From assembly GCF_003864335.1 (NCBI RefSeq), contig NZ_BEXA01000002.1, positions 372,001-436,000 on the forward strand: DNA of 64,000 bases, in the 5' to 3' direction. Origin of the DNA: Lentilactobacillus kosonis. Its GTDB lineage: Bacteria > Bacillota > Bacilli > Lactobacillales > Lactobacillaceae. A program made the position numbers and the translations under genes. Within the stretch, counting starts at the first letter, position 1, and each line of letters begins with the position of its first letter. Under the pieces are notes generated by a model. That model did no database searches, had not been told where the DNA came from, and saw nothing but the letters and a program-made list of their open reading frames with translations. This document shows, piece after piece, positions 50,551-63,964 of this stretch.

Positions 50551-50900
50551 TTATTGTTTTGAATTTAGTTCATTAATTAAGCGATCAATTTTGTCACCAT
50601 AACGAACTGAATCATCTTGTTCGAAAGTAATTTCTGGTGTTTTAAAGATACTCAAACGGGCACCAAGTTCTTTTCTAATTAAGCCTGTTGCCTTTTCCAT
50701 TCCGGTTTGAGTTTTTTCCTTATCAGATGCTTTATCTGACAAGATACTATAATAAATTTTTGCCTGCTGTAAGTCACCGGTAACATCTACTCCAGTGACA
50801 GTTACGCCCTGAACTCGAGGATCTCGAACTCGCTTCAGCAAAATATCAGTGACTTCTTTTGAATCTCTTGTTCAAGTCGACCAACTCTGTATTGAGCCAT
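50551..50900 (-). CDS. rbfA: 30S ribosome-binding factor RbfA, frameshifted
   Basis: Late 30S maturation factor of the KH-like fold. MAQYRVGRLEQEIQKEVTDILLKRVRDPRV is the family start, and the GGAGG before the ATG at 50898-50900 supports it. A missing A at 50857-50860 breaks it after IQK, leaving an apparent start inside the protein. The core KIYYSILSD ... ATGLIRKELGARLSIFKTPEITFEQDDSVRYGDKIDRLI is intact. Corrected length about 116. Confidence 0.93.
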
Positions 50901-50913
50901 GGATAATTCCTCC

Positions 50914-53381
50914 TTATTCTACAGGAACTTCTTTCATCTCGTAAGCTTCAACTACATCGCCCACTTTGATATCGTTATAATCTTGAATTGTAAGTCCTAA
51001 TTCGAAACCTTGTTTAACTTCTTTAACATCGTCCTTAAAACGTTTCAAACTATTTAACTCACCATCGTAAATAACAACACTATCACGAATTAAGCGAACC
51101 TTACTGTCCTTCTTAATTACTCCGTCAACTACCATCCCACCAGCAATGGTACCAACTTTAGAAGCCTTGTAAGTTTCACGAACTTCAACTGATCCAGTAA
51201 TTTCTTCTTTGTATGTTGGTTCCAACATACCTTTCATAGCTGATTCAACTTCATCGATCGCATTATAAATAACTTGATGGAGACGAATATCAACATTATC
51301 ACTATCAGCTTGTGCTTTGGCTTGTGGTGTAGGACGCACATTAAAACCGATTACGATTGCATTACTTGCTTCAGCTAGTGCGATATCACTTTCGTTAATG
51401 GCACCAACCGCGGCATGAATAATGTTAACCTTAACACCTGAAACGTCAATTTTTTGCAAGCTATTTGCTAATGCTTCAACGGATCCTTGAACATCGGCCT
51501 TAATTAAAACATCAACTTGCTTCATTTCACCCTCTTTTAGAGAATCAAATAAATTATCCAAAGTTACGTGTGTAGTCTTACGACGTTCTTCAACTTGAGC
51601 TTCCTTAGCACGAGCTTCACCAGCAGCACGAGCGGTCTTTTCATCATCAAAGACAACAAATCGATCACCAGCTTCTGGAACATCGTTCATACCAGTAATC
51701 TCAACTGGCATCGATGGTGTAACCTTCTTTAAGTCACGGCCACGTTCATTATTCATCGTTCTAACCCGACCAAAAGTATTACCAACCACGATTGGATCAC
51801 CAACGTGTAGTGTCCCTTGCTGAACTAACAAGGTTGCAACTGAGCCACGGCCTTGATCAAGTCGAGCTTCGATCACTGAGCCTACAGCTGGTTGATCAGG
51901 GTTCGCCTTTAGTTCCAACATGTCTGATTGTAAGACAATCATATCTAACAATTCATCAATGTTTTTACCAAATTTAGCTGAAATGTTAACGAAGATGGTA
52001 TCGCCACCCCAGTCTTCAGGAATCAGTCCGTATTCAGCAAGTTGTTCGATAACGTGATTTGGATTAGCGTCTGGCTTATCAATCTTGTTCACAGCAACGA
52101 TAATTGGTGTGCCGGCAGCCTTGGCATGGTTAATAGCTTCAATAGTTTGAGGCATAACTCCATCATCAGCAGCTACAACTAAAACAGTTATGTCTGTAAT
52201 ATTTGCTCCACGGGCCCGCATTTCAGTAAATGCAGCATGTCCTGGTGTATCCAAGAAAGTAATGACATTTTCACCATGACGAACTTGATAAGCACCAATT
52301 GCTTGAGTAATTCCCCCTGCTTCACCTGCGGTAATGTGTGAGTGTCTCAAATGATCCAACAAGGTTGTCTTACCATGGTCAACGTGTCCCATGATAGTAA
52401 CAACTGGTGGACGTGATTCTAAATGTTCATCATTAGCCATCTCAGTATCGAAAATTTTATCAATATCAGAAACGTCCTCTTGAACTTTTTCTTCAGCTTT
52501 AATACCGTAGTCAGCAGCTAAGATTTCAATGGTATCTTTATCAAGAGATTGGTTTTGGTTAACCATAACTCCCAACATAAATAATTTCTTAACAACTTCA
52601 GCTGGTTCTCTATGCAATGCTTTACCTAAATCTTGAGCGTTCATGCCATCAAAATACATCAATACTTCTGGTAATGGACGTTCCTTACGTTCAGGCGCAC
52701 CATGATGTTCTACTTCACGCATCCGTTGATTTTTTGCTTCCGTTGTTTCTTTTGACGCTTTTTGTTAGCCTTACGAGAATTATTATTACCTCTCGAAGGA
52801 TTTAAGCTACCGCCAAAACGACCGCTACCACTATTATTACTCCGATGAGCATTGTTAGAGCTTGACTGAGTGGTACTTGGTTTATTTTGAGTATTACTCG
52901 ACTTTCCTTGAGTAGTCTTAGGTTTACTTTGATTATTTGTTTTATTAGCTTGGCTTTGTGATGCATTTTGAGTATTGCCATTGCTACGATTATTACTAGA
53001 ATTCTGGCTATGGTTGTTATTCAAATTATTACTCCGATTGTTAACAGAATTACCACTACGACTATTTGTCGAGTGATTGTTATTATTTTGTTGGTGCTTT
53101 GATTCATTATTACTAGTTCGTGTACCATTATTCGAATGGCTTGAACTTGTAGATTGAGCCTTTCGATCAGCCGGTTTATTACTAGTTGCTTGCTTAGCTG
53201 ATGGTTGACTTTTAGCTTGTGATGATCCACCAAGTACTTGTCGTAAATGTTGCTCTTGATGATCGTCGACCGTCGACATGTGATTCTTAATGTCATAACC
53301 GGCATCTGCAGCTTTATCTAAAATCGCTTTACTGGAGACATTGAGTTCTTTAGCTAATTCATAAATTCGCTTTTTCCCCAT
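50914..53381 (-). CDS. infB: Translation initiation factor IF-2, frameshifted
   Basis: GTPase that brings initiator tRNA to the 30S subunit. IF2_N domain ([36 protein letters not shown]), then about 150 residues of Asn/Ser/Gln-rich low-complexity linker, then second IF2_N, G1 [33 protein letters not shown] (G3), NKIDKP (G4) and the C1-C2 tRNA-binding domains. A missing base in the T-run at 52730-52735 breaks [26 protein letters not shown]. Corrected length about 822. It is an alternative possibility that the internal Met gives a short IF2 form, but no ribosome binding site supports it here. Confidence 0.95.
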
Positions 53382-53385
53382 ATAA

Positions 53386-53703
53386 TCACTCTCCCTTGAT
53401 TTTGTTGGTTAATTGAATCATTTTCTTCGCCATACCTGAATCACTAATACCAATTATACTGCGTTTTACGCCAACAGCATTACTTAGTTCTTCGCTGGTA
53501 AGCAAATTGTTAGTAGGAACATTATAAGAATTGGACTTATCAGTAAACTTTTTAAAAGTATCCTTACCGCTATCACTAGCAATAAATAAAAACTTCAAGT
53601 TATTCGCCCGGAGTTCTTTTAATAAAATTTCCTGACCTGATACTGTCTTCCGTGCTCGTTGAGCCAAACCGAGAAAGTTCAATAATGCCTCTTTATTGTC
53701 CAT
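53386..53703 (-). CDS. rplGA: YlxQ-type L7Ae family ribosomal protein
   Basis: A 105-residue L7Ae/L30e/S12e/Gadd45 fold RNA-binding protein usually found between ylxR and infB. MDNKEALLNFLGLAQRARKTVSGQE is the family start, with KFLFIASDSGKDTFKKF and SELSN-like helix. The ATG at 53701-53703 overlaps the ylxR stop, so an upstream extension to 53748 is not real. Function unknown, perhaps binding kink-turn RNA. Confidence 0.9.
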   Translation of the reverse strand: MDNKEALLNFLGLAQRARKTVSGQEILLKELRANNLKFLFIASDSGKDTFKKFTDKSNSYNVPTNNLLTSEELSNAVGVKRSIIGISDSGMAKKMIQLTNKIKGE

Positions 53704-53992
53704 TTTCAAACAACTCTTTTCGAGCTTGCTTATGATCAATATAGGCAATTAGGTCATCATAAAATGCCTCGTCAATTTTAACTGAAAAGGCTTTTTCAAA
53801 TACGTGTTCCCGCTTAGCTTGGTTAGCTCGGTCAACGTCGATTGAAATATAAGCTCCTCGGCCAGATTTTTTACCAGTTTCATCGATTGAAACTGTTCCA
53901 TCAGCATCACGAACGATTCTGACCAATTCTTTTTTGGGCGCCATTTCACCAGATACGATATCTTTTCGCATTGGGATTTTTCTTTTTTTCAT
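53693..53992 (-). CDS. ylxR: YlxR family RNA-binding protein (DUF448)
   Basis: A 99-residue YlxR protein; the fold is nucleic-acid binding and its known biology (RNase P or nucleoid interactions reported in other bacteria) is thin. Seen: MKKRKIPMRKDIVSGEMAPKKELVRIVRDADGTVSIDETGKKSGRGAYIS, the DUF448 signature (GRGAY). GGAGG precedes the ATG. It overlaps ylxQ by 11 bases. Confidence 0.92.
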   Translation of the reverse strand: MKKRKIPMRKDIVSGEMAPKKELVRIVRDADGTVSIDETGKKSGRGAYISIDVDRANQAKREHVFEKAFSVKIDEAFYDDLIAYIDHKQARKELFENGQ

Positions 53993-54016
53993 AAAAGTTC
54001 GCCTCCAAACAAAAGA

Positions 54017-55157
54017 TTATTCTTCGTTAGTTGAATCTGTGTCGGTTTCGTTTAAAGTTTCATTATCAGAATCAACATCTGCACCATTATCATTGAATTC
54101 TTCAGTTGCAGAATTCATTTCAGCAGCTGCTTCTGACTCAGACTTAATATCAATCTTGAATCCAGTTAACTTAGCAGCTAGTCTGGCGTTTTGACCACGC
54201 TTACCAATAGCTAATGACAATTGATAATCTGGCACAATTACTGTACATGCCCGTTCATTATCAGGATCAAAGATTACGTCAACAACTTCAGCAGGATTCA
54301 AAGCGTTAGCAATGTATCTTGCATCGTCATCATCCCACTCAACAATATCCATATTTTCACCGTTTAATTCATTAACGATAGTTTGGACACGTTGACCCTT
54401 AGGACCAACTGCAGTACCAACCGGATCAATGTCAGCGTTGTTAGTTCTTACAGAAACCTTTGCCCGATCACCCGCTTCACGAGCAATTGAAACGATTTCA
54501 ACAGTTCCATCATAAATTTCAGGAACTTCTTGTTCAAACAATCGCTTAAGCATTCCTGGTTCAGTCCGACTAACAAAAACTTGAGGTCCCTTAGTAGCAT
54601 TTTCAACTTTAGATACATAAACCTTAATTCTTGATTGAGGACGGTACACTTCGTTAGGCATTTGATCTCTCACACCCATTACAGCCTCAACCTTATCTAA
54701 ACTTACATAAACGAATCGGGTATCTTGGCGTTCAATCGTTCCAGTTACCAACTCGTCTTCGTACTTACTATATTCATTAAACACAATTTCGCGCTCAGCT
54801 TCACGAACGCGTTGCATAATAACTTGTTTAGCAGTTTGGGCAGCAATTCGGCCAAAGTTTGAGGAGTAACCTCAACTTGATTTCGTCACCTAATTCATAT
54901 CCACGATTAATGGCTAATGCGTCTTCCAGTGAAACTTGTAGTTGAGGATCAAGAACATCTTCAACTACAGTCTTAACTGCATAGACATGCATATTACCCT
55001 TTTTAGGATCAAATTCAACCTCTACATTTTGAGCTTGACCATAATTACGTTTATAAGCTGAAACTAAAGCTGCTTCTAAAGCTTCAATCACAACTTCTTT
55101 TTTGATACCCTTTTCTTCTTCTAGAGAAGAGAGTGCACCTAAAAGTTCACTACTCAT
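54017..55157 (-). CDS. nusA: Transcription termination/antitermination protein NusA, frameshifted twice
   Basis: Binds RNA polymerase and stimulates pausing and intrinsic termination. N-terminal domain (MSSELLGALSSLEEEKGIKKEVVIEALEAALVSAYKRNY), S1 domain (EDELVTGTIERQDTRFVYVSL) and two KH domains (DPVGTAVGPKGQRVQTIVNEL; SLAIGKRGQNARLAAKLTG), with an acidic tail. Two missing bases, at 54877-54878 and 54854-54856, break DEIK/VEVTPQTF/GRIAAQTAKQVIMQR; repaired length about 380. It may autoregulate through the leader hairpin before rimP. Confidence 0.95.
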
Positions 55158-55172
55158 TATTTTACTCTCCTT

Positions 55173-55643
55173 TTAAAATTTGATTGCTAATCTTGACTTG
55201 GCAATTAATTCACGGGGTACTTCAATAACAGTCTGCTTAGCATCATCTAGTTTAAGTTCAATAGATTCTTCATCAACCTTTAGTAAGGTACCTTCATAGG
55301 CTTTTTGATTATCTAGCTTTTTAAATAAGGACACATGAATATATTGATCAACAGCCTCTTTAAGCTCTTTATCATTTCTTAGCGGACGTTCAGCACCTGG
55401 AGATGAGACTTCTAAGAAGTAAGCCTCTGGAATTGGATCCTCCGGTAAAGCATCGATTTTTTCGCTCAATTCATCAGATACCAATACACAGTCATCAATA
55501 GTTACGCCACCGGGTTTATCAATATAAACTCGTAGGTAATAGCTTTTGTTTTCCTTAACAAATTCAACATCAAATAAGTAAAAAGAATGTGACTCTAAAA
55601 TTGGCTCAACAAGTTCTTTTACTGTCTCAACAACGTTGCTCAA
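55173..55643 (-). CDS. rimP: Ribosome maturation factor RimP
   Basis: Binds 30S precursors early in assembly. SNVVETVKELVEPILESHSFYLFDVEFVKENKSYYLRVYIDKPGGVTIDDCVLVSDELS and LEVSSPGAERPL are diagnostic; the C-terminal SH3-like domain follows. Starts at TTG 55641-55643 seven bases after AGGAGG; the longer frame from 55667 reads back through the ribosome binding site. 156 residues. First gene of the rimP-nusA-ylxR-ylxQ-infB-rbfA operon. Confidence 0.94.
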   Translation of the reverse strand: MSNVVETVKELVEPILESHSFYLFDVEFVKENKSYYLRVYIDKPGGVTIDDCVLVSDELSEKIDALPEDPIPEAYFLEVSSPGAERPLRNDKELKEAVDQYIHVSLFKKLDNQKAYEGTLLKVDEESIELKLDDAKQTVIEVPRELIAKSRLAIKF

Positions 55644-55668
55644 ATATTCTCCTCCTAAAAAATCCAAT

Positions 55669-55698
55669 AAAAAGAGCGAGCGTCTCCGCTCACTCCTT
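55669..55698 (-). terminator. Hairpin terminator/attenuator before rimP-nusA-infB
   Basis: Minus strand GAGTGAGCG-GAGA-CGCTCGCTC then T5 interrupted by ATTGGA and T6. It may end polC and, since a good promoter lies upstream of it, also attenuate the nusA operon. Confidence 0.85.
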
Positions 55699-55720
55699 TT
55701 CCAAGTTATTTAGTAATATA

Positions 55721-55749
55721 AATGTATCACAAAATACCTAGTTTAGCAA
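55721..55749 (-). promoter_or_regulatory. Candidate promoter for the rimP-nusA-infB operon
   Basis: Minus strand TTGCTA (55744-55749), 17 bases, TACATT (55721-55726) with extended TGA before it. It abuts the polC stop and lies upstream of the hairpin at 55669. Confidence 0.6.
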
Positions 55750-55753
55750 ATCA

Positions 55754-58700
55754 TTACATCATATCAAACAGACTAAGTTGGTTTTCATCAGGTAGTCCAG
55801 TTAAAATATTATTTTCAGTCATAAACTCAATTAAAGTTTTTGAAACCTTACCACGTTTTGCTAAATCCTCTTTTGAAATAAATGGCCGATCTTCACGAGC
55901 TGCCACAATCTGCTTAGCAACGTTCAACCCAAGACCAGGAACTGAATCAAATGGAGCAATTAATGTATTACCATCAATTAACCATTCCGAAGCATCAGAC
56001 TTATCTAAATCCACCATCTTAAACTCATAACCCCGTTCAAGCATTTCATTAGCAAGTTCCAAGACCGTTAATAGGTTTTTTTCTTTAGTTGACGCTTCCA
56101 TTCCCTTGTCATTGATTTCCTTCATTGCATTTTTAACAGCATCTTTACCCCTAGCCATTGACACAATATCAAAGTCATCAGCCCGAACCGAAAAGTAGGC
56201 AGCATAGTATACCAATGGGAAATATACCTTGAAATAAGCAATTCGCAAAGCCATTAAAATATAAGCGGCCGCATGCGCTCTAGGGAACATGTACTTAATC
56301 TTTAAACAAGACTGAATGTACCAATCCGGTACGTCAGCTTCCTTCATGGCTGCTTGCCATTCATCAGGAATTCCCCGACCTTTACGCACATGTTCCATAA
56401 TTTGGAAGGCCATCTCTGAATCCAACCCCCAATGAATTAAATCGGTCATAATATTATCACGACAACCGATAACATTCGCAATAGTGGCGGTACCGTTCTT
56501 AATTAACTCATCAGCGTTACCAATCCATACATCAGTTCCATGAGACAGTCCGGAAATTTGTAGCAATTCAGAGTAGTTACTTGGATGAGTTTCTTCAAGC
56601 ATGCCGCGAACAAACCGCGTTCCAAATTCAGGGACTCCAAGGGTTCCAGTTTTTGAATTAATTTGTTCTTCCGTTACCCCAAGAATTTCAGGGCTGGAGA
56701 ACAATGACATCACTCCTGGATCATCCATTGGGATCGATTTAGGTTCAATTCCAGATAAGTCTTGAAGCATTCTAATCATCGTTGGATCATCATGACCCAA
56801 AATATCAATTTTTAAAATATTGTCATGGATCGAATGGAAATCAAAGTGGGTCGTTTTCCAAGCGGCAGTCCGATCATCAGCGGGAAATTGAATGGGCGTA
56901 AAGTCATAAATATCCATATAATCCGGCACAACGATAATTCCCGCTGGATGTTGTCCCGTCGTTCGCTTAACTCCAGTCGCTCCCTTAGATAGGCGATCTT
57001 CTTCCGTGGAACGAAATACTTTTCCAGTGTCCCGTTCATATGCCTTTACATAACCATATGCGGTCTTATCAGCAACAGTACCAATAGTTCCGGCCCGAAA
57101 TACATTCTTCTCACCAAACAACACCTTGGTGTAGTTATGAGCAATTGGTTGATAATCACCCGAGAAATTCAAATCAATATCAGGAACTTTGTTACCCGTA
57201 AAACCTAGGAATGTTTCAAACGGGATATCATGACCATCGCCAATCATTTCCGTACCACATTCAGGACACTGTTTCTCAGGTAAATCATATCCCGAGCTAT
57301 ACTCACCCTTAGTAAAGAATTCAGAATGTTGACAGTTAGGACAACGGTAATGCGGTGGTAAGGGATTAACTTCTGTGATTCCCGTTAATGTTGCAACTAA
57401 ACTGGATCCAACCGACCCACGTGATCCTACCAAATATCCATCTTTATTACTCTTATGAACTAAACGCTGAGCAATCAGATAAATTACGGAGAAACCATTT
57501 CCAATAATACTTTTCAGCTCTTTTTCAAGTCGCTTTTCTACGATTTCAGGTAATGGATTTCCGTACATTGCATGGGCAGTATCCATAGTTTTATTTTGAA
57601 TCTCATCCTCAGCCCCATCCATTCTAGGGGTATACAATTTATCCTTAAGCGGATGAACTTCATCGATGCTGTCAGCAATCGCATTAGTATTCGTAACAAC
57701 AATTTGCTTAGCCTGTTCTTCGCCTAAGAATGCAAATTCAGATAACATTTCATCAGTACTTAAGAAATGTTGATCTGGAAGAGTTTGCCGGTTAAGCGGG
57801 TTGGCGCCACCCTGAGAATTAATTAATATTTTTCGATAGATATAATCATGCTCATCTAAATAATGAACATCACCAGTTGCTACAACTGGTTTCTCCAACT
57901 CTTGACCTAAATCAATAATATTTTGAATAATTTCATGTAGTTTTGATTCATCAGCAACAAGACCCGAGTCAATTAATGGTTGATAAACTCGAGGAGGCTG
58001 AACTTCAAGATAATCATAGAACTTGGCTTTTTCACGGGCTTGTTCCATTCCTTTTTGCATCATCGAAGTAAAAACTTCTCCGCCAGAACAACCCGAGCCA
58101 ACCAAGATTCCCTCCCGATACTTCTCCAGTTGTTTCCGTGGTACTCTAGGAACTCGGTAGAAGTACTCAACATTGGATAATGAAACGATTTTAAACATAT
58201 TTTTAAGTCCTGCTTGAGTCTGAGCAAGTAAAACCGCATGACTTGGCCGAGCATGCTTATAAGCATCATTATCTGTCATATGATCATTCAGCTGGTCATG
58301 GTATCTAATATCATAATTGCTCTCCGCATCTTTTAAGAAGAGATAATTTAAATGCCCAGTTGTTTCCGCATCATAGACCGCTCGGTGATGGTGTTCCAAA
58401 CTAACATCAAACTTTTTTGCTAGCGTATTTAGACGGTAACCCTTCAAATGAGGATACAAAAATCTTGCTAGCGTCAAAGTATCAATGATTGGATTCGAAA
58501 TTTCTGACATTCCATGTCGTTTGTAGCCCGTATTCATAAAGCCAACATCAAAGGTAACATTATGGCCAACAATAATGGCGTCACCACAAAATTCTCGGAA
58601 TAGTTTGAATACTTCTTCTTCAGATTTAGAACCTCTAACCATGTCATCTGTAATAGAAGTTAAATTAGTCGTTTGTTCTGACAACGGAAAGCCTGGGTCA

Positions 58701-60073
58701 ATGAATTCCTCGAATTGATCGATCACGTTAGAGTTTTCCATTCTAACTGCTGATAACTCAATCACCCGATCATAAATCGCTGACAATCCAGTAGTTTCAA
58801 CATCAAAGATGACGTATGTGGCATCCTTTAAGGGGACGTGCGCGTCATTATAAGTAATCGGTTCCCCTTCATCGACTAGATTAACCTCAACTCCATAAAG
58901 CATTTTAAGGTCATTCTTTTCGCCAGCATGAAAGGCATCAGGAAATCCTTGAACTCCAGCATGATCAGTAATTGCAAGCGCCGAATGTCCCCATTTCTTA
59001 GCCCGCTTGGCAAAATCGGTAATGTTATTAGTTGCGTCCATTTGACTCATAGAAGTGTGTAAGTGCAGTTCAACCCGCTTTTCATCTGCTGGTGCTTTAT
59101 CTTGCTTAATTGGATGACTAACGGCATTGATATCATTGGCCATCAAAGTTAGCTCATGAGAATAGTTGTCTTCCTGGACGCTGCCTCGAGCTTTGATCCA
59201 GTTACCTTCCTCAATTCCATCGAATGCTCCTTGTTCATTTTTTCCAGAGAATTTCTTGATTGAAATCGATGACGTATAATCAGTAACTTTTAACATTAAT
59301 AATTCCCGACCCGAACGAAGTGCCCGAATTTCCTTTGAGAACACGTAGCCTTCAACGACAACTGAACGTTCTTCATCAACGATTTCATCCATCCTAATCG
59401 TTGGGATATCACCATTAATCTTCTTACCGATTGAGCTTGAACCACTATTAGAATTACTTTTCTTAGGCTTTGAATCATTAAGCTTCATCGCTTCATTAGC
59501 TTTCTTGACCAATTCCACCCCGTTGGCTTCATTCCGTTTGCGCAATGCTTCAATATTTTTTTGCGAAGCAGTTTCGTCAACAATTGTATGGATCGTGAAA
59601 TTAGGAAATCCAGCTCGTCGGTAAAGATCTTCGATTGGACCAAGCGCAGTATTGGCCATGAAATTTTTAACAATTTCGTTTTCAGCCACGAACTGAACAC
59701 GTTCATTTTGTAAATCTGGCAAATGATTATCACACAACTCTTTCAACAGCGGTGAGGTAACGCCAGAATTGGTAACAATCCATTCCCAGTAGTCTCTAAG
59801 CAACGGTTCATCAAACGACTGACTATCGGGCTGAATAATAAACGAAACATTAGCAATATTATTAAAAGCCGCCTGTAATCTGTCATTAAACTGATCAAAG
59901 ACCTCAAACGGTAAAATATTATTAGTGCTAATGTCAAATTGCCACTTGCGACTCTTTTCATGAACTTCCAATTTATTTAAACGAGCATTTTCAAAAATTG
60001 GATCATCTTTCATTTCAAACCACTTTAACTGTTCAAGAAGTTTTTGAAACATTTCATTCTGATTTAGCGCCAA
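55754..60073 (-). CDS. polC: DNA polymerase III PolC-type
   Basis: The main Gram-positive replicase. In order: N-terminal domains, an OB fold ([29 protein letters not shown]), PHP domain ([42 protein letters not shown]), embedded DEDDh proofreading exonuclease ([47 protein letters not shown]), and palm with [29 protein letters not shown] and a Cys-rich zinc element ([15 protein letters not shown]), [12 protein letters not shown] catalytic acids. 1439 residues, intact despite being the longest gene here. proS and a terminator lie upstream. Confidence 0.97.
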   Translation of the reverse strand: MALNQNEMFQKLLEQLKWFEMKDDPIFENARLNKLEVHEKSRKWQFDISTNNILPFEVFDQFNDRLQAAFNNIANVSFIIQPDSQSFDEPLLRDYWEWIVTNSGVTSPLLKELCDNHLPDLQNERVQFVAENEIVKNFMANTALGPIEDLYRRAGFPNFTIHTIVDETASQKNIEALRKRNEANGVELVKKANEAMKLNDSKPKKSNSNSGSSSIGKKINGDIPTIRMDEIVDEERSVVVEGYVFSKEIRALRSGRELLMLKVTDYTSSISIKKFSGKNEQGAFDGIEEGNWIKARGSVQEDNYSHELTLMANDINAVSHPIKQDKAPADEKRVELHLHTSMSQMDATNNITDFAKRAKKWGHSALAITDHAGVQGFPDAFHAGEKNDLKMLYGVEVNLVDEGEPITYNDAHVPLKDATYVIFDVETTGLSAIYDRVIELSAVRMENSNVIDQFEEFIDPGFPLSEQTTNLTSITDDMVRGSKSEEEVFKLFREFCGDAIIVGHNVTFDVGFMNTGYKRHGMSEISNPIIDTLTLARFLYPHLKGYRLNTLAKKFDVSLEHHHRAVYDAETTGHLNYLFLKDAESNYDIRYHDQLNDHMTDNDAYKHARPSHAVLLAQTQAGLKNMFKIVSLSNVEYFYRVPRVPRKQLEKYREGILVGSGCSGGEVFTSMMQKGMEQAREKAKFYDYLEVQPPRVYQPLIDSGLVADESKLHEIIQNIIDLGQELEKPVVATGDVHYLDEHDYIYRKILINSQGGANPLNRQTLPDQHFLSTDEMLSEFAFLGEEQAKQIVVTNTNAIADSIDEVHPLKDKLYTPRMDGAEDEIQNKTMDTAHAMYGNPLPEIVEKRLEKELKSIIGNGFSVIYLIAQRLVHKSNKDGYLVGSRGSVGSSLVATLTGITEVNPLPPHYRCPNCQHSEFFTKGEYSSGYDLPEKQCPECGTEMIGDGHDIPFETFLGFTGNKVPDIDLNFSGDYQPIAHNYTKVLFGEKNVFRAGTIGTVADKTAYGYVKAYERDTGKVFRSTEEDRLSKGATGVKRTTGQHPAGIIVVPDYMDIYDFTPIQFPADDRTAAWKTTHFDFHSIHDNILKIDILGHDDPTMIRMLQDLSGIEPKSIPMDDPGVMSLFSSPEILGVTEEQINSKTGTLGVPEFGTRFVRGMLEETHPSNYSELLQISGLSHGTDVWIGNADELIKNGTATIANVIGCRDNIMTDLIHWGLDSEMAFQIMEHVRKGRGIPDEWQAAMKEADVPDWYIQSCLKIKYMFPRAHAAAYILMALRIAYFKVYFPLVYYAAYFSVRADDFDIVSMARGKDAVKNAMKEINDKGMEASTKEKNLLTVLELANEMLERGYEFKMVDLDKSDASEWLIDGNTLIAPFDSVPGLGLNVAKQIVAAREDRPFISKEDLAKRGKVSKTLIEFMTENNILTGLPDENQLSLFDMM

Positions 60074-60096
60074 ACTTCTTCCTCCTCACTAACCAG

Positions 60097-60122
60097 AAAA
60101 AACTGGGGTTCCCCAGTTTTTT
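60097..60122. terminator. Intrinsic terminator between proS and polC
   Basis: A6 CTGGGG TT CCCCAG T6, a compact perfect stem; ends proS, symmetrical but with genes on one strand only. Confidence 0.9.
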
Positions 60123-60136
60123 ATAAACCTATTGTA

Positions 60137-61863
<1,727 letters not shown>

Positions 61864-61870
61864 TCAGATA

Positions 61871-63143
61871 TTAGTGCAAGAAATATCTGGAAATGTCATT
61901 CCATGTAACTAAGATCATTAGTAACATTAAAAAGGCAAAACCAATTAAAGTAATTACCGTTTCTGTTTTTTCAGAAACTGGCTTATGTCTAATTGCTTCG
62001 ATAATGTTCAGTAAAAATTTTCCTCCATCTAATCCTGGAATGGGAATTAGATTAATAATTGCCAAGTTCAATGATAAGAACGCTAAGAAGTACATAACCC
62101 CAGCAATTCCACCTCGCGTTGCTTGAGAAGTAGTGGCAAAGATGGCAACTGGCCCGCCCAAATCATTTAAACTAAAATGTCCCGTAACCATCGACCAAAG
62201 AGCGGATAGCAACCGACCACCTAGGTTGAAAGTTTGCGTGAAGCCGCCTAAAATTTTAGCTTGAAAACTATCATCTAAATGCTCAGTTATACCAATAACA
62301 CCAACTTTTTTGCCACTAGTAGTCACAGTTTTAGGGGTTAAGGAAATTGTTTTTGGTCTGCTTATCGTTTTGAACTTTAAGGTCGACCTTTTTGCCAGCT
62401 TTATCCTGAATGTTAGTAGCTAAATCATTCCAGTTAGTAGTCTTAACTCCATTAACTGACAAAATTCTATCGCCATTTTTAATTCCAGCATCACGGGCCA
62501 CTGAATCAGTCGGTGTAACGTTAACTCGATTTGAGTTATTCGCAACTCCTCCTTGAATAAATGCCAAAATTGTAAAAACTAAGATTGTTAAAATGAAATT
62601 ATTAAATACACCAGCAACGTTAGTGATCATTCTATGTGGCAATGACGCTGACTGAAATTGAACATCGACTGGAGCAATTTGCACTTCAGTTCCATCTGAT
62701 TCAATAATTGTAGCATCATGAGCAACCGAATATCGCTTAAGCTCTGATTCGTCACCATTTTCGTATCCTTCTACATATAATTCATTCTCTAAATCTGTTT
62801 TGACAACTGTGACTGGAATTCCCTGGAACAATGAGTTTTTATTACTAGTATTAATTGAGGTAACCAAGTCATCATCATTTAATCTCAAGGAAACCGGAGT
62901 TCCAGGTTTAATTTCTTCGTCATCATCAGCATCTCCTGCCATTCGCACATATCCACCTAGTGGCAACAATCGTAGTGTAAATGTCGTGTGATTTCTAATA
63001 AAATAAAATAGTTTAGGCCCCATTCCAACAGAAAATTCACGAACTAAAATTCCTGACTTTTTCGCTGCATAATAATGCCCAAATTCATGAGAAATAACAA
63101 TGATCCCAAAAACAATAATGAATGCAATGATAGTTGTTATCAA
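61871..63143 (-). CDS. rseP: RIP metalloprotease RseP, frameshifted
   Basis: Site-2 family intramembrane zinc protease, cuts membrane anchors of regulators and signal peptides. Zinc motif HEFGH at residues 19-23 in the first membrane segment, a PDZ domain (GGVANNSNRVNVTPTDSVARDAGIKNGDRILSVNGVKT), and a late membrane segment with the NLIPIPGLDGGKFLLNIIEAI aspartate motif. One surplus T in the run at 62350-62354 breaks QTK/TISLTPKTVTTSGKKVGVIGI; corrected length about 423, typical. It lies between cdsA and proS. Confidence 0.94.
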
Positions 63144-63162
63144 AGAGGTTGTCCTCCATTTT

Positions 63163-63951
63163 TTATATAATTCCGACTAGATGTAGAATAGGTAGCACTA
63201 ATAATAAGCTGTCAAATCTATCTAAAATCCCACCATGGCCGGGTAATATTTTTCCTGAATCTTTTACATCATAATACCGTTTTAGTGCAGATTCAATCAA
63301 GTCGCCAAATTGACCAGCAATTGATAACAATGCCGTTACAACAACAATTGGCACGATACTCATTGAGTTAATTGGATAAACCATCAAGAACAAGGAGCAT
63401 AACACAATTGCACTTAATGACCCTAATATTGAGCCTTCCCAAGTCTTATTAGGACTAATATGAGGAGCCAATTTATGCTTTCCAAATGAGCGACCAAATA
63501 AGTATGCTCCACTATCAGTAACCCAAACGATGAACAACGCATATAACAATGTAGTTAACGATAAATCACGAGCTAATGTGAAGTAGTGAAAACCTAATCC
63601 AATATAAATCATTCCTAACGTCAAAACTCCTACATCATCAAAAGTGAACTTGTTCTTTGAAAACACTGTTAACAATAGTAAAAGTAGTACGAAAATATAA
63701 AACAGGAACATTCGATCAATATGATCAGGTAGCATATTTAACCATGTATCGGGGATGATTAACGTACTAACCCCTAAAAAACTTAGAATTGACTCAAATG
63801 AGATTAGTAACTTTTTCTTCATAACTAAAATTTCAGACATTGCGACGATTCCCAAAACCAGGGCGGCTAAATCGGTCCAAATTCCACCCGCGATGATTAT
63901 CGGAATAAAAATAATTAACGCAACAACCGCAGTAATAACTCTTTGCTTCAA
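63163..63951 (-). CDS. cdsA: Phosphatidate cytidylyltransferase
   Basis: Makes CDP-diacylglycerol for phosphatidylglycerol synthesis, in the membrane. Six or more hydrophobic segments and the signature HKLAPHISPNKTWEGSILGS ... LKRYYDVKDSGKILPGHGGILDRFDS near the C-terminus. The start is taken as TTG at 63949-63951, nine bases after AGGAAG, giving MKQRVITAVVAL; the ATG at 63987 would lie inside uppS. Length 262, family-normal. AGGAAGTG overlaps the uppS stop. Confidence 0.94.
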   Translation of the reverse strand: MKQRVITAVVALIIFIPIIIAGGIWTDLAALVLGIVAMSEILVMKKKLLISFESILSFLGVSTLIIPDTWLNMLPDHIDRMFLFYIFVLLLLLLTVFSKNKFTFDDVGVLTLGMIYIGLGFHYFTLARDLSLTTLLYALFIVWVTDSGAYLFGRSFGKHKLAPHISPNKTWEGSILGSLSAIVLCSLFLMVYPINSMSIVPIVVVTALLSIAGQFGDLIESALKRYYDVKDSGKILPGHGGILDRFDSLLLVLPILHLVGII

Positions 63952-63964
63952 ATTAACGCACTTC

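Noticed and set aside
52710-52722. Internal IF-2 start ([10 protein letters not shown]) as a natural short IF2 isoform
   Set aside because: The upstream frame joins it with one base and there is no Shine-Dalgarno before the Met; it is created by the indel.
52617-53305. Extra ORFs overlapping the infB linker on either strand
   Set aside because: They arise from the repetitive Asn/Ser codons and have no ribosome binding site or family resemblance.
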